In this document: one piece after another, positions 7,993-13,831 of the stretch
Position numbering within the stretch: position 1 is the stretch's first letter
Layout: the number at the start of each line of letters is the position of its first letter
The notes under the pieces: model-generated
What the model was told of the DNA's origin: nothing
The model's input: only the letters and a program-made list of their open reading frames with translations
Databases searched by the model: none
Made by a program: the position numbers and the translations under genes
Source: Bacteroidota bacterium
Lineage (GTDB): Bacteria > Bacteroidota > Bacteroidia > Bacteroidales > Prolixibacteraceae
DNA length: 13,965 nt
Direction of reading: 5' to 3'
Assembly: GCA_030691295.1 (NCBI GenBank)
Contig: JAUYEQ010000379.1
Span: 1 to 13,965 of the forward strand

Positions 7993-8240
7993 GCCAGAAA
8001 CTCAGTCGCTGACTAAAACCGGTTCGGTTTAGACTGGAAACTGAGTTTTTAAGCTGAACTGAAAAAATAATGCCCGGAAACTGAATTTCTGAACAGAACC
8101 GAGATTGGTTTAAGCCGGAAACTAAATTTTTAAGTAGAATTGAAACGGATTTGAATTAGAAATTCAGTTTTTGGGTAGAACTGAAATGAGATGAGTATGG
8201 AAACCTTATTTTTTTGCGGAAAAAGGACTCCATCCGTGTA
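7993..8240. repeat. Degenerate 40-41 bp tandem repeat, about six units
   Basis: Six units can be lined up on the core (G/A)GAAAC, starting at 7996, 8036, 8076, 8117, 8158 and 8199, giving steps of 40, 40, 41, 41 and 41 bp. The shared pattern is roughly GGAAACTNAATTTTT, then AGNAGAACTGAAA, then a variable end. Unit 1 also holds a small hairpin (AAACC/GGTTT). No reading frame of note crosses it. It occupies the right half of the 444-bp gap between the DUF6261-like gene and the S8 peptidase gene. The left half (7824-7992) is A/T-rich with nothing recognisable beyond presumed promoter sequence. Confidence 0.7.
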
Positions 8241-8261
8241 TTGCAACGGATGAAATCCTTC
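8221..8261 (-). terminator. Terminator of the S8 peptidase gene
   Basis: On the minus strand AAGGA...CATCCGT (8261-8247) pairs with ACGGATG...TCCTT (8238-8224) around a loop, with a short internal bulge, and is followed by TTTTTC. It lies 7 bp after the S8 peptidase stop codon. Confidence 0.65.
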
Positions 8262-8267
8262 AAACAT

Positions 8268-9299
8268 TTAGTGTTTTACCACCAGCTTTTCGCTGATTAT
8301 TTCTTTCCCAATTTTTACCCTGACAATGTACACCCCATCTTTCCAGCCTGTTGTGTTGATGGTCTGTTTATCGCCTTTTAGCTTTTGGGTTTTGGTTTTC
8401 AAACTTTGCATCGAATCATACACTTCGAGGTCCCATTCGGTGTCGGGAGCCAATACTTCTCCCGATCCGGTGGCGATTTCGATGGTTGTTTCGCCGGACG
8501 AGGGGTTAGGCGAGAACGCGAGGGAGTAGCCACAACTTACTTCCACCAATAATTCACCCCGAAACGAACCGCAATCATTCGCCGCAGTTGCATAAACCCA
8601 ACCCACTCTGCTCCCGGTACCCCGAACCACGCATTTGTAACCATAGTTCGAACCCACAATCTGAAGGGGGCCGCCTACCGACCAGGTCACCGTCCGATTG
8701 TTGGCCTCGGTAAACAACGAATTACCGCATGTAACCGTTGGGTAGCCCGACACAACGGGTATAAAACCGGGGAGGCCTGCCCAAACTGTTTTTTCAAGAG
8801 GTATATCCCCACACGAGTTACTGATGGTCGCCCTGACCCAGCCACTGCTCCCGGTACTTTCAATTGCCATAGGGGCCATATTTGATAGGTCTTCGCTTGA
8901 TGCCATTGCCACAGTTGGAAGGATTCCTCCGGAGGATTTTACTTTGTAACTGATTGTTCCCTGACCCGAAACATAGGCTAAATTGAAACTTTTGTCCCAC
9001 GAAACACTGGCACTATCCGGGAGGTTGTTTAACGTAAACGTGGCACCGGAAGAACAAACAGTGGAGGGGCCGGAAAGAGTAGCCAAATGCATCCGAGCTT
9101 GATTTACTGCACAAAGGGCATTCACTAATCCATACCCCATTTCATTATGCCAGGTTCCATTTGTCCGCCCTGTTGTTGTTGTGTAGTTATATCCACCTAC
9201 TTTTTGTGCGGTTTGCTCAATAATATCCCGGACTTGCTGGCCTGTTAATGATGGATTAGCAGACAATACTAATGCTGCAACGTAGAACCAATTCTGCAT
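8268..9299 (-). CDS. C-terminal fragment of the S8 peptidase: Ig/PKD-like modules and T9SS type A sorting domain
   Basis: This 343-codon frame opens inside the 67-bp insertion. Its first residues (MQNWFYV) come from insert sequence, and native sequence resumes at AALVLSANPSLTGQQVRDIIEQ, the end of the peptidase domain. Two disulfide-type modules follow (GPSTVCSSGATFTLNN...; VTWSVGGPLQIV...), resembling PKD/Ig-like repeats. The last ~85 residues are a Por-type sorting tail (LAFSPNPSSGETTIEI ... DGVYIVRVKIGKEI ... KLVVKH), the signal for type IX export. Without the upstream frame it lacks a signal peptide and should not be exported. Confidence 0.7.
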   Translation of the reverse strand: MQNWFYVAALVLSANPSLTGQQVRDIIEQTAQKVGGYNYTTTTGRTNGTWHNEMGYGLVNALCAVNQARMHLATLSGPSTVCSSGATFTLNNLPDSASVSWDKSFNLAYVSGQGTISYKVKSSGGILPTVAMASSEDLSNMAPMAIESTGSSGWVRATISNSCGDIPLEKTVWAGLPGFIPVVSGYPTVTCGNSLFTEANNRTVTWSVGGPLQIVGSNYGYKCVVRGTGSRVGWVYATAANDCGSFRGELLVEVSCGYSLAFSPNPSSGETTIEIATGSGEVLAPDTEWDLEVYDSMQSLKTKTQKLKGDKQTINTTGWKDGVYIVRVKIGKEIISEKLVVKH

Positions 9300-9348
9300 T
9301 TCGTGAACATACAGCCACTGGATTAGCAGACAATACTAATGCTGCAAC
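9252..9348. repeat. 30-bp direct repeat flanking a 37-bp insert inside the S8 peptidase gene
   Basis: The 30-bp sequence at 9252-9281 (coding for AALVLSANP) recurs exactly at 9319-9348. The 37 bp between the copies (9282-9318) resemble nothing else in the window. One copy plus the spacer adds 67 bp and causes a frameshift; deletion by recombination between the copies would restore the peptidase frame exactly. Confidence 0.9.
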
Positions 9349-10518
9349 CCCTGCAACATGCGGACATGCTGAGGAAGTTCCGTTAAACCAGACAGTATAG
9401 TCATTATTGGTATAATCAGTTGTTACCAATGTCCCCCCACTCAAAGTATGTAAAGCCCAATTTGGATTGTACCCATTTGTGCCGGTTCGGTCAGTTGTCG
9501 GAATAAGCACACCGGGAGCAACAACATCTAAGGTTGCCCCAAAATTGCTGCCCCAATTAATCTCAGTATCGCATGATGTTGTACTTTTTCGTTGCCCACA
9601 TGGACTAATTGCCCCTACTGCTATGATATTGGGATTACTGTTTGCAGGATAAATAACTGCACCATTATTATTACCCGTTGCAAATACCACCACACAGCCT
9701 ATCCCGTTGCGCCCATTAGTTATGGCATTGGTTATGGCATCGTCAATATAACTACTTGTCAGATCATTACTCCCCCATGAATTACTGATGACATGTGCAC
9801 CGTTTTGCACAGACCAATTGATCCCATTCGCCAATTTCTGTTTGATATTTGGTGTGCCTGAATTTAAGGTATTGCTTATTGACATCAACCTGCAATTCGG
9901 CGCTATCCCTCTTATCCCGGCCGTATTCCCAACTGCCCCAATAATTCCGGCGCAGGCAGTTCCGTGATCTCCCCGAACAACGCTTGGCGAAGTACTATTC
10001 TCAGTGTCATAACTCAAGGAATGAATATTGGCTTGTAAATCTGGATGGTCCAATTGTATCCCATGATCAACGACTGCCACATTTACATTTGATCCGGTTG
10101 ATAAGTTCCATGCATCGCATGCCCTGATGTCCGTACCTGCATTTCCGCCGTATTGACCAGTATTCCTCAAACCCCATTGTTGTGGAAAATATGTGTCATT
10201 TACACAGTTCAGGATATCTTCTAACATTAAATCAGGTTCGGCATATTGAAACAAGCCACTTTCGAAAAATTTATTGGCCAATTCCATTGCATTTTCTGAC
10301 GCTTTTGTACAAGACAATACATACCATAAAGGCATAAAAACATCTTGTTTTACAATGATGCTTTTGGTTTGTTTGGCATATTGGTTCAAAAGCGCAATAT
10401 CAGTAGTTGTTTTTAGTTTGACATAGAAGAAATTAGTTAAGCCAATTTTTTTACTGTTTGCTGACTTAAAATAAGGTGAAACTATTTCTACGTTTTTGTT
10501 TTGTTTTAATGCCGTCAC
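9256..10518 (-). CDS. Catalytic-domain fragment of the S8 peptidase
   Basis: This 420-codon frame starts at a GTG and contains the end of the propeptide (NVEIVSPYFKSANSKKIGLTNFFYVKL) and the whole subtilisin fold: Asp151 (VVDHGIQLDHPDL), His185 (GDHGTACAG), the oxyanion Asn in FATGNNNG and Ser382 (GTSSACPHVAG). It ends with about 20 frameshifted residues (VAVCSRNAEL...) after the first copy of ALVLSANP. The frame is open upstream to the TGA at 10570-10572, so the GTG is probably not a native start; the native start is at 10842. Confidence 0.7.
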   Translation of the reverse strand: MTALKQNKNVEIVSPYFKSANSKKIGLTNFFYVKLKTTTDIALLNQYAKQTKSIIVKQDVFMPLWYVLSCTKASENAMELANKFFESGLFQYAEPDLMLEDILNCVNDTYFPQQWGLRNTGQYGGNAGTDIRACDAWNLSTGSNVNVAVVDHGIQLDHPDLQANIHSLSYDTENSTSPSVVRGDHGTACAGIIGAVGNTAGIRGIAPNCRLMSISNTLNSGTPNIKQKLANGINWSVQNGAHVISNSWGSNDLTSSYIDDAITNAITNGRNGIGCVVVFATGNNNGAVIYPANSNPNIIAVGAISPCGQRKSTTSCDTEINWGSNFGATLDVVAPGVLIPTTDRTGTNGYNPNWALHTLSGGTLVTTDYTNNDYTVWFNGTSSACPHVAGVAALVLSANPVAVCSRNAELVLRCSISIVC

Positions 10519-10569
10519 CTTTTCATTGTAAATTATACTGGTTATATTTTCACCGAACTTTATTTCGGT

Positions 10570-10842
10570 TCAGTAAAAATCGTCAGATAAGTTTAACTTT
10601 TGCTTCATTTCATCAGACAGTCCTTCTTTTTTGAATACACCTGAACCAACCTTAAACAAATCGGCATTTTCTGCCTCATTACCTACTACTGAAACAAAAG
10701 CAAAATCAAGGTTTAATTCTAAATACTTCTTTTCGCTTTGGTAGTAATAGTAATATTTGTTGCTCCCGTTTTGAGCAAGTCCATTTACTGCCAGGAATAC
10801 AAGCATGTATATAATGTATAGTAAAGTGATATTTTTTTTCAT
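10570..10842 (-). CDS. Signal peptide and propeptide start of the S8 peptidase (ended by an in-frame TGA)
   Basis: This 90-codon frame begins MKKNITLLYIIYMLVFLAVNGLAQ, a clear signal peptide, followed by NKYYYYYQSEKKYLELNLDFAFVSV. That pattern is typical of the propeptide start of Bacteroidota S8 peptidases. It ends at a TGA that lies in the same frame as the catalytic fragment, and the 50 codons after the stop remain open and propeptide-like. It is best read as the N terminus of the disrupted peptidase. The alternative, an independent small secreted protein, is less likely. Confidence 0.6.
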   Translation of the reverse strand: MKKNITLLYIIYMLVFLAVNGLAQNGSNKYYYYYQSEKKYLELNLDFAFVSVVGNEAENADLFKVGSGVFKKEGLSDEMKQKLNLSDDFY

Positions 10843-10853
10843 TTCTTTGAATT

Positions 10854-11324
10854 TTAGGGGTTTATTTTGTTCACTTCAAATTTAACGATGGCTTCTATTG
10901 GAAGCTTATTGACGATAATTCCATAATAGAAATTCATTGGTACACCAACTATTTCATAAGAGACATCCAGTTTGTATAAGTATGAATAGTTTTCCAGTTT
11001 AATAAACTCGTGTTTCAATTTAGCAAAACCACTCGGAGTAGAATTCTGTCCTGCAAGAACATCGTATTTCGAAAAATCAATGTTCTGCAATGCCGTAATT
11101 TGGGCTATTAAATCTTTGGAAAAAACAATCTCCAGCGTTTCCTGATTTTTAATAACCAGCGTTTCTTCATTTTCTAAATTATATCCAATATACAGAATTG
11201 GTAATTCCTTGAAAATGGGCAATTCTGTAATTGAGTCTTCTTCTTCTTCTTCTTTGTCACATCCTGAACCCATTAAACTCAGGAGTAGGAAAATAAAACT
11301 GATTTTTAAAAGTGTTGTTTTCAT
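10854..11324 (-). CDS. Small acidic lipoprotein, operon partner of the S8 peptidase
   Basis: The ATG at 11324-11322 is chosen because a lipoprotein signal follows at once (MKTTLLKISFIFLLLSLMGSGC, acylated Cys 22); the open frame runs 50 codons further upstream but lacks a signal there. The mature protein starts CDKEEEEED. The acidic run right after the Cys resembles the lipoprotein surface-export signal described in Bacteroidota, so it may be displayed on the cell surface. The rest (about 130 residues; LVIKNQETLEIVF...NIDFSKYDVLAGQ...) vaguely recalls the PrcB-like lipoproteins that accompany S8 peptidases such as dentilisin, but I cannot establish homology. It ends 11 bp before the S8 peptidase start, so the two genes are almost certainly co-transcribed. 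It may anchor, inhibit or mature the peptidase (inference). Confidence 0.7.
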   Translation of the reverse strand: MKTTLLKISFIFLLLSLMGSGCDKEEEEEDSITELPIFKELPILYIGYNLENEETLVIKNQETLEIVFSKDLIAQITALQNIDFSKYDVLAGQNSTPSGFAKLKHEFIKLENYSYLYKLDVSYEIVGVPMNFYYGIIVNKLPIEAIVKFEVNKINP

Positions 11325-11439
11325 TGTTTCTGTTTTAATATTTAGAAAATAATTTTGTTTTACCAAGCAGTTGCCCGAAGAAAATAAGGATTGGGTGGGG
11401 ATCGTTCCATGTTTTTGGTTTTTAGGGTGATTCGAAGTT

Positions 11440-11539
11440 AAATAAACATATACTATTGATTCCAAAAACAGCAAAAAGGTTGCTTTGCTAAACCTATGTT
11501 TGAGAACATAAAATATATTTACGATTTGCTATTGACTTT
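11440..11539 (-). promoter_or_regulatory. Repeat copy A: shared upstream region ahead of the lipoprotein/S8 operon
   Basis: These 100 bp match 12835-12934 at 79 positions by my hand count, without a gap (constant offset 1395). The best-conserved stretch is 18 identical bases at 11440-11457. On the minus strand it contains AATAGTATATGTTTATTT, a loose fit to the Bacteroidota -7 box (TAnnTTTG) with TTTTTG about 21 bp upstream. It ends about 116 bp before the lipoprotein start, so a promoter or leader role is plausible. Confidence 0.5.
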
Positions 11540-11577
11540 GATGAAGATGCGTTAGGGAACGTTAAACCGGGGTAAAC

Positions 11578-11611
11578 AAAAAAGCCGATCCCCACATGGG
11601 AAACCGGCTTT
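11578..11611 (-). terminator. Terminator, probably of the disrupted DUF1573 gene
   Basis: On the minus strand AAAGCCG (11611-11605) pairs with CGGCTTT (11587-11581), with an inner CCC/GGG match, and is followed by TTTTG. It lies about 140 bp beyond the DUF1573 remnant's stop codon and is the first terminator after it. On the plus strand no T run follows the hairpin beyond TTT. Confidence 0.6.
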
Positions 11612-11642
11612 CAGTATCGTTCTTAGTTGTGTTAATGATCTT

Positions 11643-11735
11643 ATGACGCAGCGTCATGCCGAACTTGTTTCGGCATCCCTTCGATGATGGGACCCCGAAA
11701 CAAGTTCGGGGTGACTGGGACTCGACAAAATCGAG
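11643..11735. repeat. Long intergenic inverted repeat with flanking small hairpins
   Basis: Arms at 11653-11679 and 11689-11715 pair over 27 bp with four mismatches and a 9-nt loop. The left arm contains CCGAACTTGTTTCGG and the right arm its complement. A 7-bp hairpin (11643-11657) overlaps the left edge and a 5-bp one (11721-11735) follows. Elements of this type (GTCATnCCGAACTTGTTTCGG...) are, from memory, dispersed many times in Bacteroidota and other genomes. It sits between the terminator and the DUF1573 remnant. Confidence 0.75.
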
Positions 11736-11753
11736 TAACGCAACATTAGTTGT

Positions 11754-11930
11754 TTATTGTGTCAAAATATTTGTCGCAATTCGCAACACAGTGGTTGGGT
11801 TTTTCGGGTCGTTGGTGATTATGGTGATCGTTTTGTTCTGACGGCCACTTTTACCTGCTGAGTCAAAAACAACTTTCAATGGCACACTTTCGTTTGCGGC
11901 AATCATGTTTTTTGAAGGAGAAACCCAGCT
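11754..11930 (-). pseudogene. DUF1573 domain, C-terminal remnant
   Basis: In the +1 frame relative to the end of the transposase gene, 58 codons read SWVSPSKNMIAANESVPLKV, then VFDSAGKSGRQNKTITIITN, then DPKNPTTVLRIATNILTQ and TAA. The FDSAGKSGRQNKTITIxTNDP pattern followed by P(T)TVLRI is the hallmark C-terminal part of DUF1573 (ASH-like beta sandwich, secreted or periplasmic in Bacteroidota). No start codon or upstream half is present in phase. The transposase frame runs into it and shares 11863-11930. This is a decayed gene end; the matching 5' end may be the signal-peptide fragment at 12646-12730. Confidence 0.7.
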
Positions 11931-12549
11931 CCTCCGGATCTTCCTCCATGTTGATCAAAGCGGCTGGTGCTGATTTGCAATCAGCACCTTTTGGCTGCGG
12001 ATCTGCGATCCGTATTACTATTTCAACCAAGCCCTTTTCTCCGGCATAATCCCTGGCCGAGCTGTAAAGATAGTCTTCTGGCCGTCCGACCAATTCTGCT
12101 TTTACCGGATTGTTGTGTATGTAATTCATTTTTTCTTCCAGAAAAGCCGTGGTGTGAATTTCCTGTGCATCGTTGCCATCCTGCCAAACCTTGAAATACT
12201 TGATTTTTTTGTTGTTCTTCCCGGCATACCAAAACAAATTCAACATCCAGTCTCGCCTGCTTTCCGGAACCTCTTTAATGGTATCGACAATTGCCTTGCT
12301 GGTGAATTTTTTGAAATCACGCAGAATATCAGACAAATTACCCTCTTCCTTTGCACTCGCAATCAAATGCAAGTGGTTACTCATTAAACACCAGCAATAT
12401 ACCTCCAAGCCTTTGTTCGCAATACAATAATTCAACGAATCAACAATGATGTGTTTATAAACGGGCCGGGAGAAAACATCAATCCATTCCTCTATTGTTA
12501 AGGTAAGATAGTAGGCGTAGCCCTCCGATATTTTATTGTTGATTCCCAT
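11863..12549 (-). CDS. REP-associated tyrosine transposase (RAYT, IS200-like Y1 family)
   Basis: This is a 228-residue HUH-type single-strand transposase. The HUH pair is H59/H61 in MSNHLHLI, and the catalytic Tyr is probably Y143 in MNYIHNNPVKAELV, the RAYT hallmark. Other family stretches are YAYYLTLTIEEWIDVF, LSDILRDFKKFTSKAI, VWQDGNDA and YLYSSARDYAG. The conserved domain ends near residue 178 (GLVEI). The last 50 residues are unusual: RIADPQPKGADCKSAPA is the translation of a two-hairpin REP unit, and the end is DUF1573 DNA read in the wrong frame. So the original stop was lost or the gene always ends inside its own REP. Such enzymes are thought to move REP hairpins rather than themselves. 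Inverted REP units lie on both sides. Confidence 0.9.
   Translation of the reverse strand: MGINNKISEGYAYYLTLTIEEWIDVFSRPVYKHIIVDSLNYCIANKGLEVYCWCLMSNHLHLIASAKEEGNLSDILRDFKKFTSKAIVDTIKEVPESRRDWMLNLFWYAGKNNKKIKYFKVWQDGNDAQEIHTTAFLEEKMNYIHNNPVKAELVGRPEDYLYSSARDYAGEKGLVEIVIRIADPQPKGADCKSAPAALINMEEDPEELGFSFKKHDCRKRKCAIESCF
11957..12012 (-). repeat. REP unit, copy 1 (within the RAYT 3' end)
   Basis: On the minus strand: a 15-nt hairpin (CGGATC, loop GCA, GATCCG; 12012-11998), a 9-nt spacer, a 23-nt hairpin (10-bp perfect stem starting GGTGCTGATT, loop GCA; 11988-11966) and a tail AGCCGCTTT. It is translated in frame as part of the transposase. Confidence 0.85.
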
Positions 12550-12589
12550 AGACCTAAATTAAGGAATTTCAGTATTCGATGTATATGGC

Positions 12590-12645
12590 TGGATTACAAA
12601 TCCAAAACTAAAAAGTGCTGATTGCAAATCAGCACTAGCGGCTGT
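12590..12645 (+). repeat. REP unit, copy 2 (upstream of the RAYT gene)
   Basis: On the plus strand: a 15-nt hairpin (TGGATT, loop ACA, AATCCA; 12590-12604), a 9-nt spacer, a 23-nt hairpin (10-bp perfect stem starting AGTGCTGATT, loop GCA; 12614-12636) and a tail AGCGGCTGT. It matches copy 1 at 44 of 56 positions by hand count. Three of the differences are paired changes that keep the stems intact. Confidence 0.85.
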
Positions 12646-12730
12646 CAGCTTTCGAGCATATCCGAACGAGCGAAGTTAAACTGACTCCCAACAGAAGTGT
12701 ACAAAAAACTATTTTATTTACTACAGTCAT
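12646..12730 (-). pseudogene. Signal-peptide start of a secreted-protein gene cut by the REPtron
   Basis: The ATG at 12730-12728 opens MTVVNKIVFCTLLLGVSLTSLVRICSKA, a convincing export signal (basic start, hydrophobic core), which then runs into the REP unit and stops at 12635. It points toward the REPtron, and the DUF1573 C-terminal remnant lies on the other side in the same orientation. It may be the 5' end of that gene, with the middle deleted. Linking the two pieces is inference; the signal-peptide character is seen. Confidence 0.45.
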
Positions 12731-12834
12731 CCGATTATTTTTTTCAGAATTGATTAATGCTTTATAAGTAAAAAGATAATGATTGTTGGTTAAGGTGGTG
12801 AACGTTGCATCGGTTGTAGTTTATAGGGTTGATA

Positions 12835-12934
12835 AAATAAACATATACTATTAATCCTAAAAACCACCCAAAGGTTCCTTCGGTAAACAGATGTTTGGAA
12901 ATATAAAATATGTTTACGATTTATTGTTGATTTA
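12835..12934 (-). promoter_or_regulatory. Repeat copy B: shared upstream region ahead of the disrupted secreted-protein gene
   Basis: This is the second copy of the 100-bp sequence at 11440-11539, in the same orientation. On the minus strand it ends about 105 bp before the ATG of the signal-peptide fragment, a layout like copy A ahead of the lipoprotein gene. The conserved TATATGTTTATTT fits a loose -7 box. Just beyond it an inverted repeat (12916-12925 with 12955-12964, 10 bp) could serve the divergent plus-strand TonB receptor gene. The rest of the gap to 13069 is A/T-rich with nothing else recognised. Confidence 0.45.
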
Positions 12935-13069
12935 AATTTTCCATCTTTTTGTTTAATAAATCGTTTACAAACATTAACAACTGTTTGCCGGATCTCATTA
13001 AACTTTACTGATTCCGGCTTGTCTGAAAGATATTGAATTTTGAAAACAAACTATAAACAAATTTTGAAG

Positions 13070-13831
13070 ATGAAGAATTTATTGATTTTGCTGTTTTTAA
13101 TCCTTTCGACAGCAGGTGTGGTTTTTTCGCAGGTACCTCCGGCAGCCCCAGCGGCTGGCATGAGCGCGGTTCAGAAGAATGGAAAAATAAAAGGAAAAAT
13201 TATTGATGCCGACAGCAAAACACCCATGGAATATGCCAATGTAGCAATTTATCGTAAGCTAGACTCAAAACTCGTTACAGGTGGAATGGCCAACGGTGCC
13301 GGAGAATTTGAAATTGGTGAATTACCAATGGGTGCCTATTATGTTGAAGCCAACTTTATTGGGTTCGAAAAAACAACCGTTGCCGATGTGAAAATTATCC
13401 CGAATGCGACAACTGTTGACATGGGGACGATTGAACTGGAGGTTTCGAGACAGCAAATCGGAGCTGTTGAAGTGGTGGCAGAACGAAACAGGATAGAGTA
13501 TAAAATTGACAAAAAAGTGATTAACGTTACCAACGATATCAATGCAGCGGGAGGAACCGCCGTTACGGTACTCGAAAATACCCCCTCGGTTGAAGTGGAT
13601 ATAGACGGGAATGTGAGTCTTCGCGGATCTTCAAGTTTTACCGTTTTAATCGACGGTCGCCCAAGCGTGTTGAGCGGAAGCGATGCATTGAGACAAATCC
13701 CGTCATCGGCCATTCAGAATATCGAAATCATTACAAATCCATCGGTAAAATACGATCCCGATGGAATGGCAGGTATCATTAATATCGTAATGAAGAAAAA
13801 CATCCTTTCAGGATTTAACGGTATTAAGTAA
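13070..13831 (+). pseudogene. TonB-dependent receptor/outer-membrane beta-barrel protein, truncated after the plug domain
   Basis: The ATG at 13070 is chosen over the upstream TTG (13040) because the signal peptide follows directly: MKNLLILLFLILSTAGVVFSQ. Next comes a CarboxypepD_reg-like beta sandwich (KIKGKIIDADSKTPMEYANVAIY...GEFEIGELPMGAYYVEANFIGFEKT, about residues 40-125). Then a TonB plug domain (KKVINVTNDINAAGGTAVTVLENTPSVEVD...LRGSSSFTVLIDGRPS...IQNIEIITNPSVKYDPDGMAGIINIVMKK, to about 245). The frame stops after LSGFNGIK where the ~550-residue barrel should begin. What follows looks like the left end of an insertion sequence, so the gene is probably interrupted. Intact relatives are about 800 residues. 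The remaining protein could not form a channel. Confidence 0.85.

Larger units (their letters stand above)
8268..10842 (-). pseudogene. Secreted S8 (subtilisin-like) serine peptidase with T9SS C-terminal tail, disrupted by two lesions
   Basis: Taken together, three consecutive reading frames encode one S8 peptidase of about 835 residues. They are a signal peptide and propeptide start (10842-10573), a propeptide and catalytic domain (to about 9282), and Ig/PKD-like modules with a type IX secretion tail (to 8268). The triad is intact: Asp in VAVVDHG (about residue 259), His in RGDHGTACAG (293) and Ser in NGTSSACPHVAG (490). Lesion 1 is an in-frame TGA at 10572-10570: ...SDDFY-stop-TEIKFGEN, at a site where relatives, as I recall them, read WTEI. 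Lesion 2 is a 67-bp insertion (30-bp direct repeat plus 37 bp) that shifts the frame just after ALVLSANP; taking out 67 bp restores ANPSLTGQQVRD. The total length minus 67 is divisible by three, and frames one and two are in phase. The gene follows the lipoprotein gene by 11 bp, so the two form an operon. Normally such proteins cross the outer membrane by T9SS and degrade extracellular protein. Confidence 0.85.
11957..12645 (-). mobile_element. REPtron: RAYT gene bounded by inverted REP units
   Basis: The transposase gene is enclosed by two copies of the same two-hairpin unit in opposite orientation, with the short hairpin facing inward and the long hairpin outward on both sides. The whole is 689 bp. 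DUF1573 remnant sequence starts just outside the left copy (11930) and a signal-peptide fragment outside the right copy (12646), which fits insertion into a pre-existing secreted-protein gene. Confidence 0.7.

Noticed and set aside
7993..8240. CRISPR array
   Set aside because: Units abut with no unique spacers, the repeats are degenerate, and no cas gene is near.
10570..10572. UGA recoded as an amino acid in this genome
   Set aside because: UGA also ends the RAYT frame, other genes use ordinary stops, and the S8 gene has a second, unrelated lesion; a nonsense mutation is simpler.
11325..11474. 50-codon longer start for the lipoprotein
   Set aside because: The extension overlaps the repeated upstream region and would bury the lipoprotein signal inside the protein.
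11656..11841. 61-codon plus-strand frame
   Set aside because: It is made of the long inverted repeat plus the antisense of the DUF1573 remnant.
13040..13069. TTG start ten codons upstream of the TonB receptor
   Set aside because: The ATG at 13070 begins a standard signal peptide; the upstream part adds only a charged stretch.
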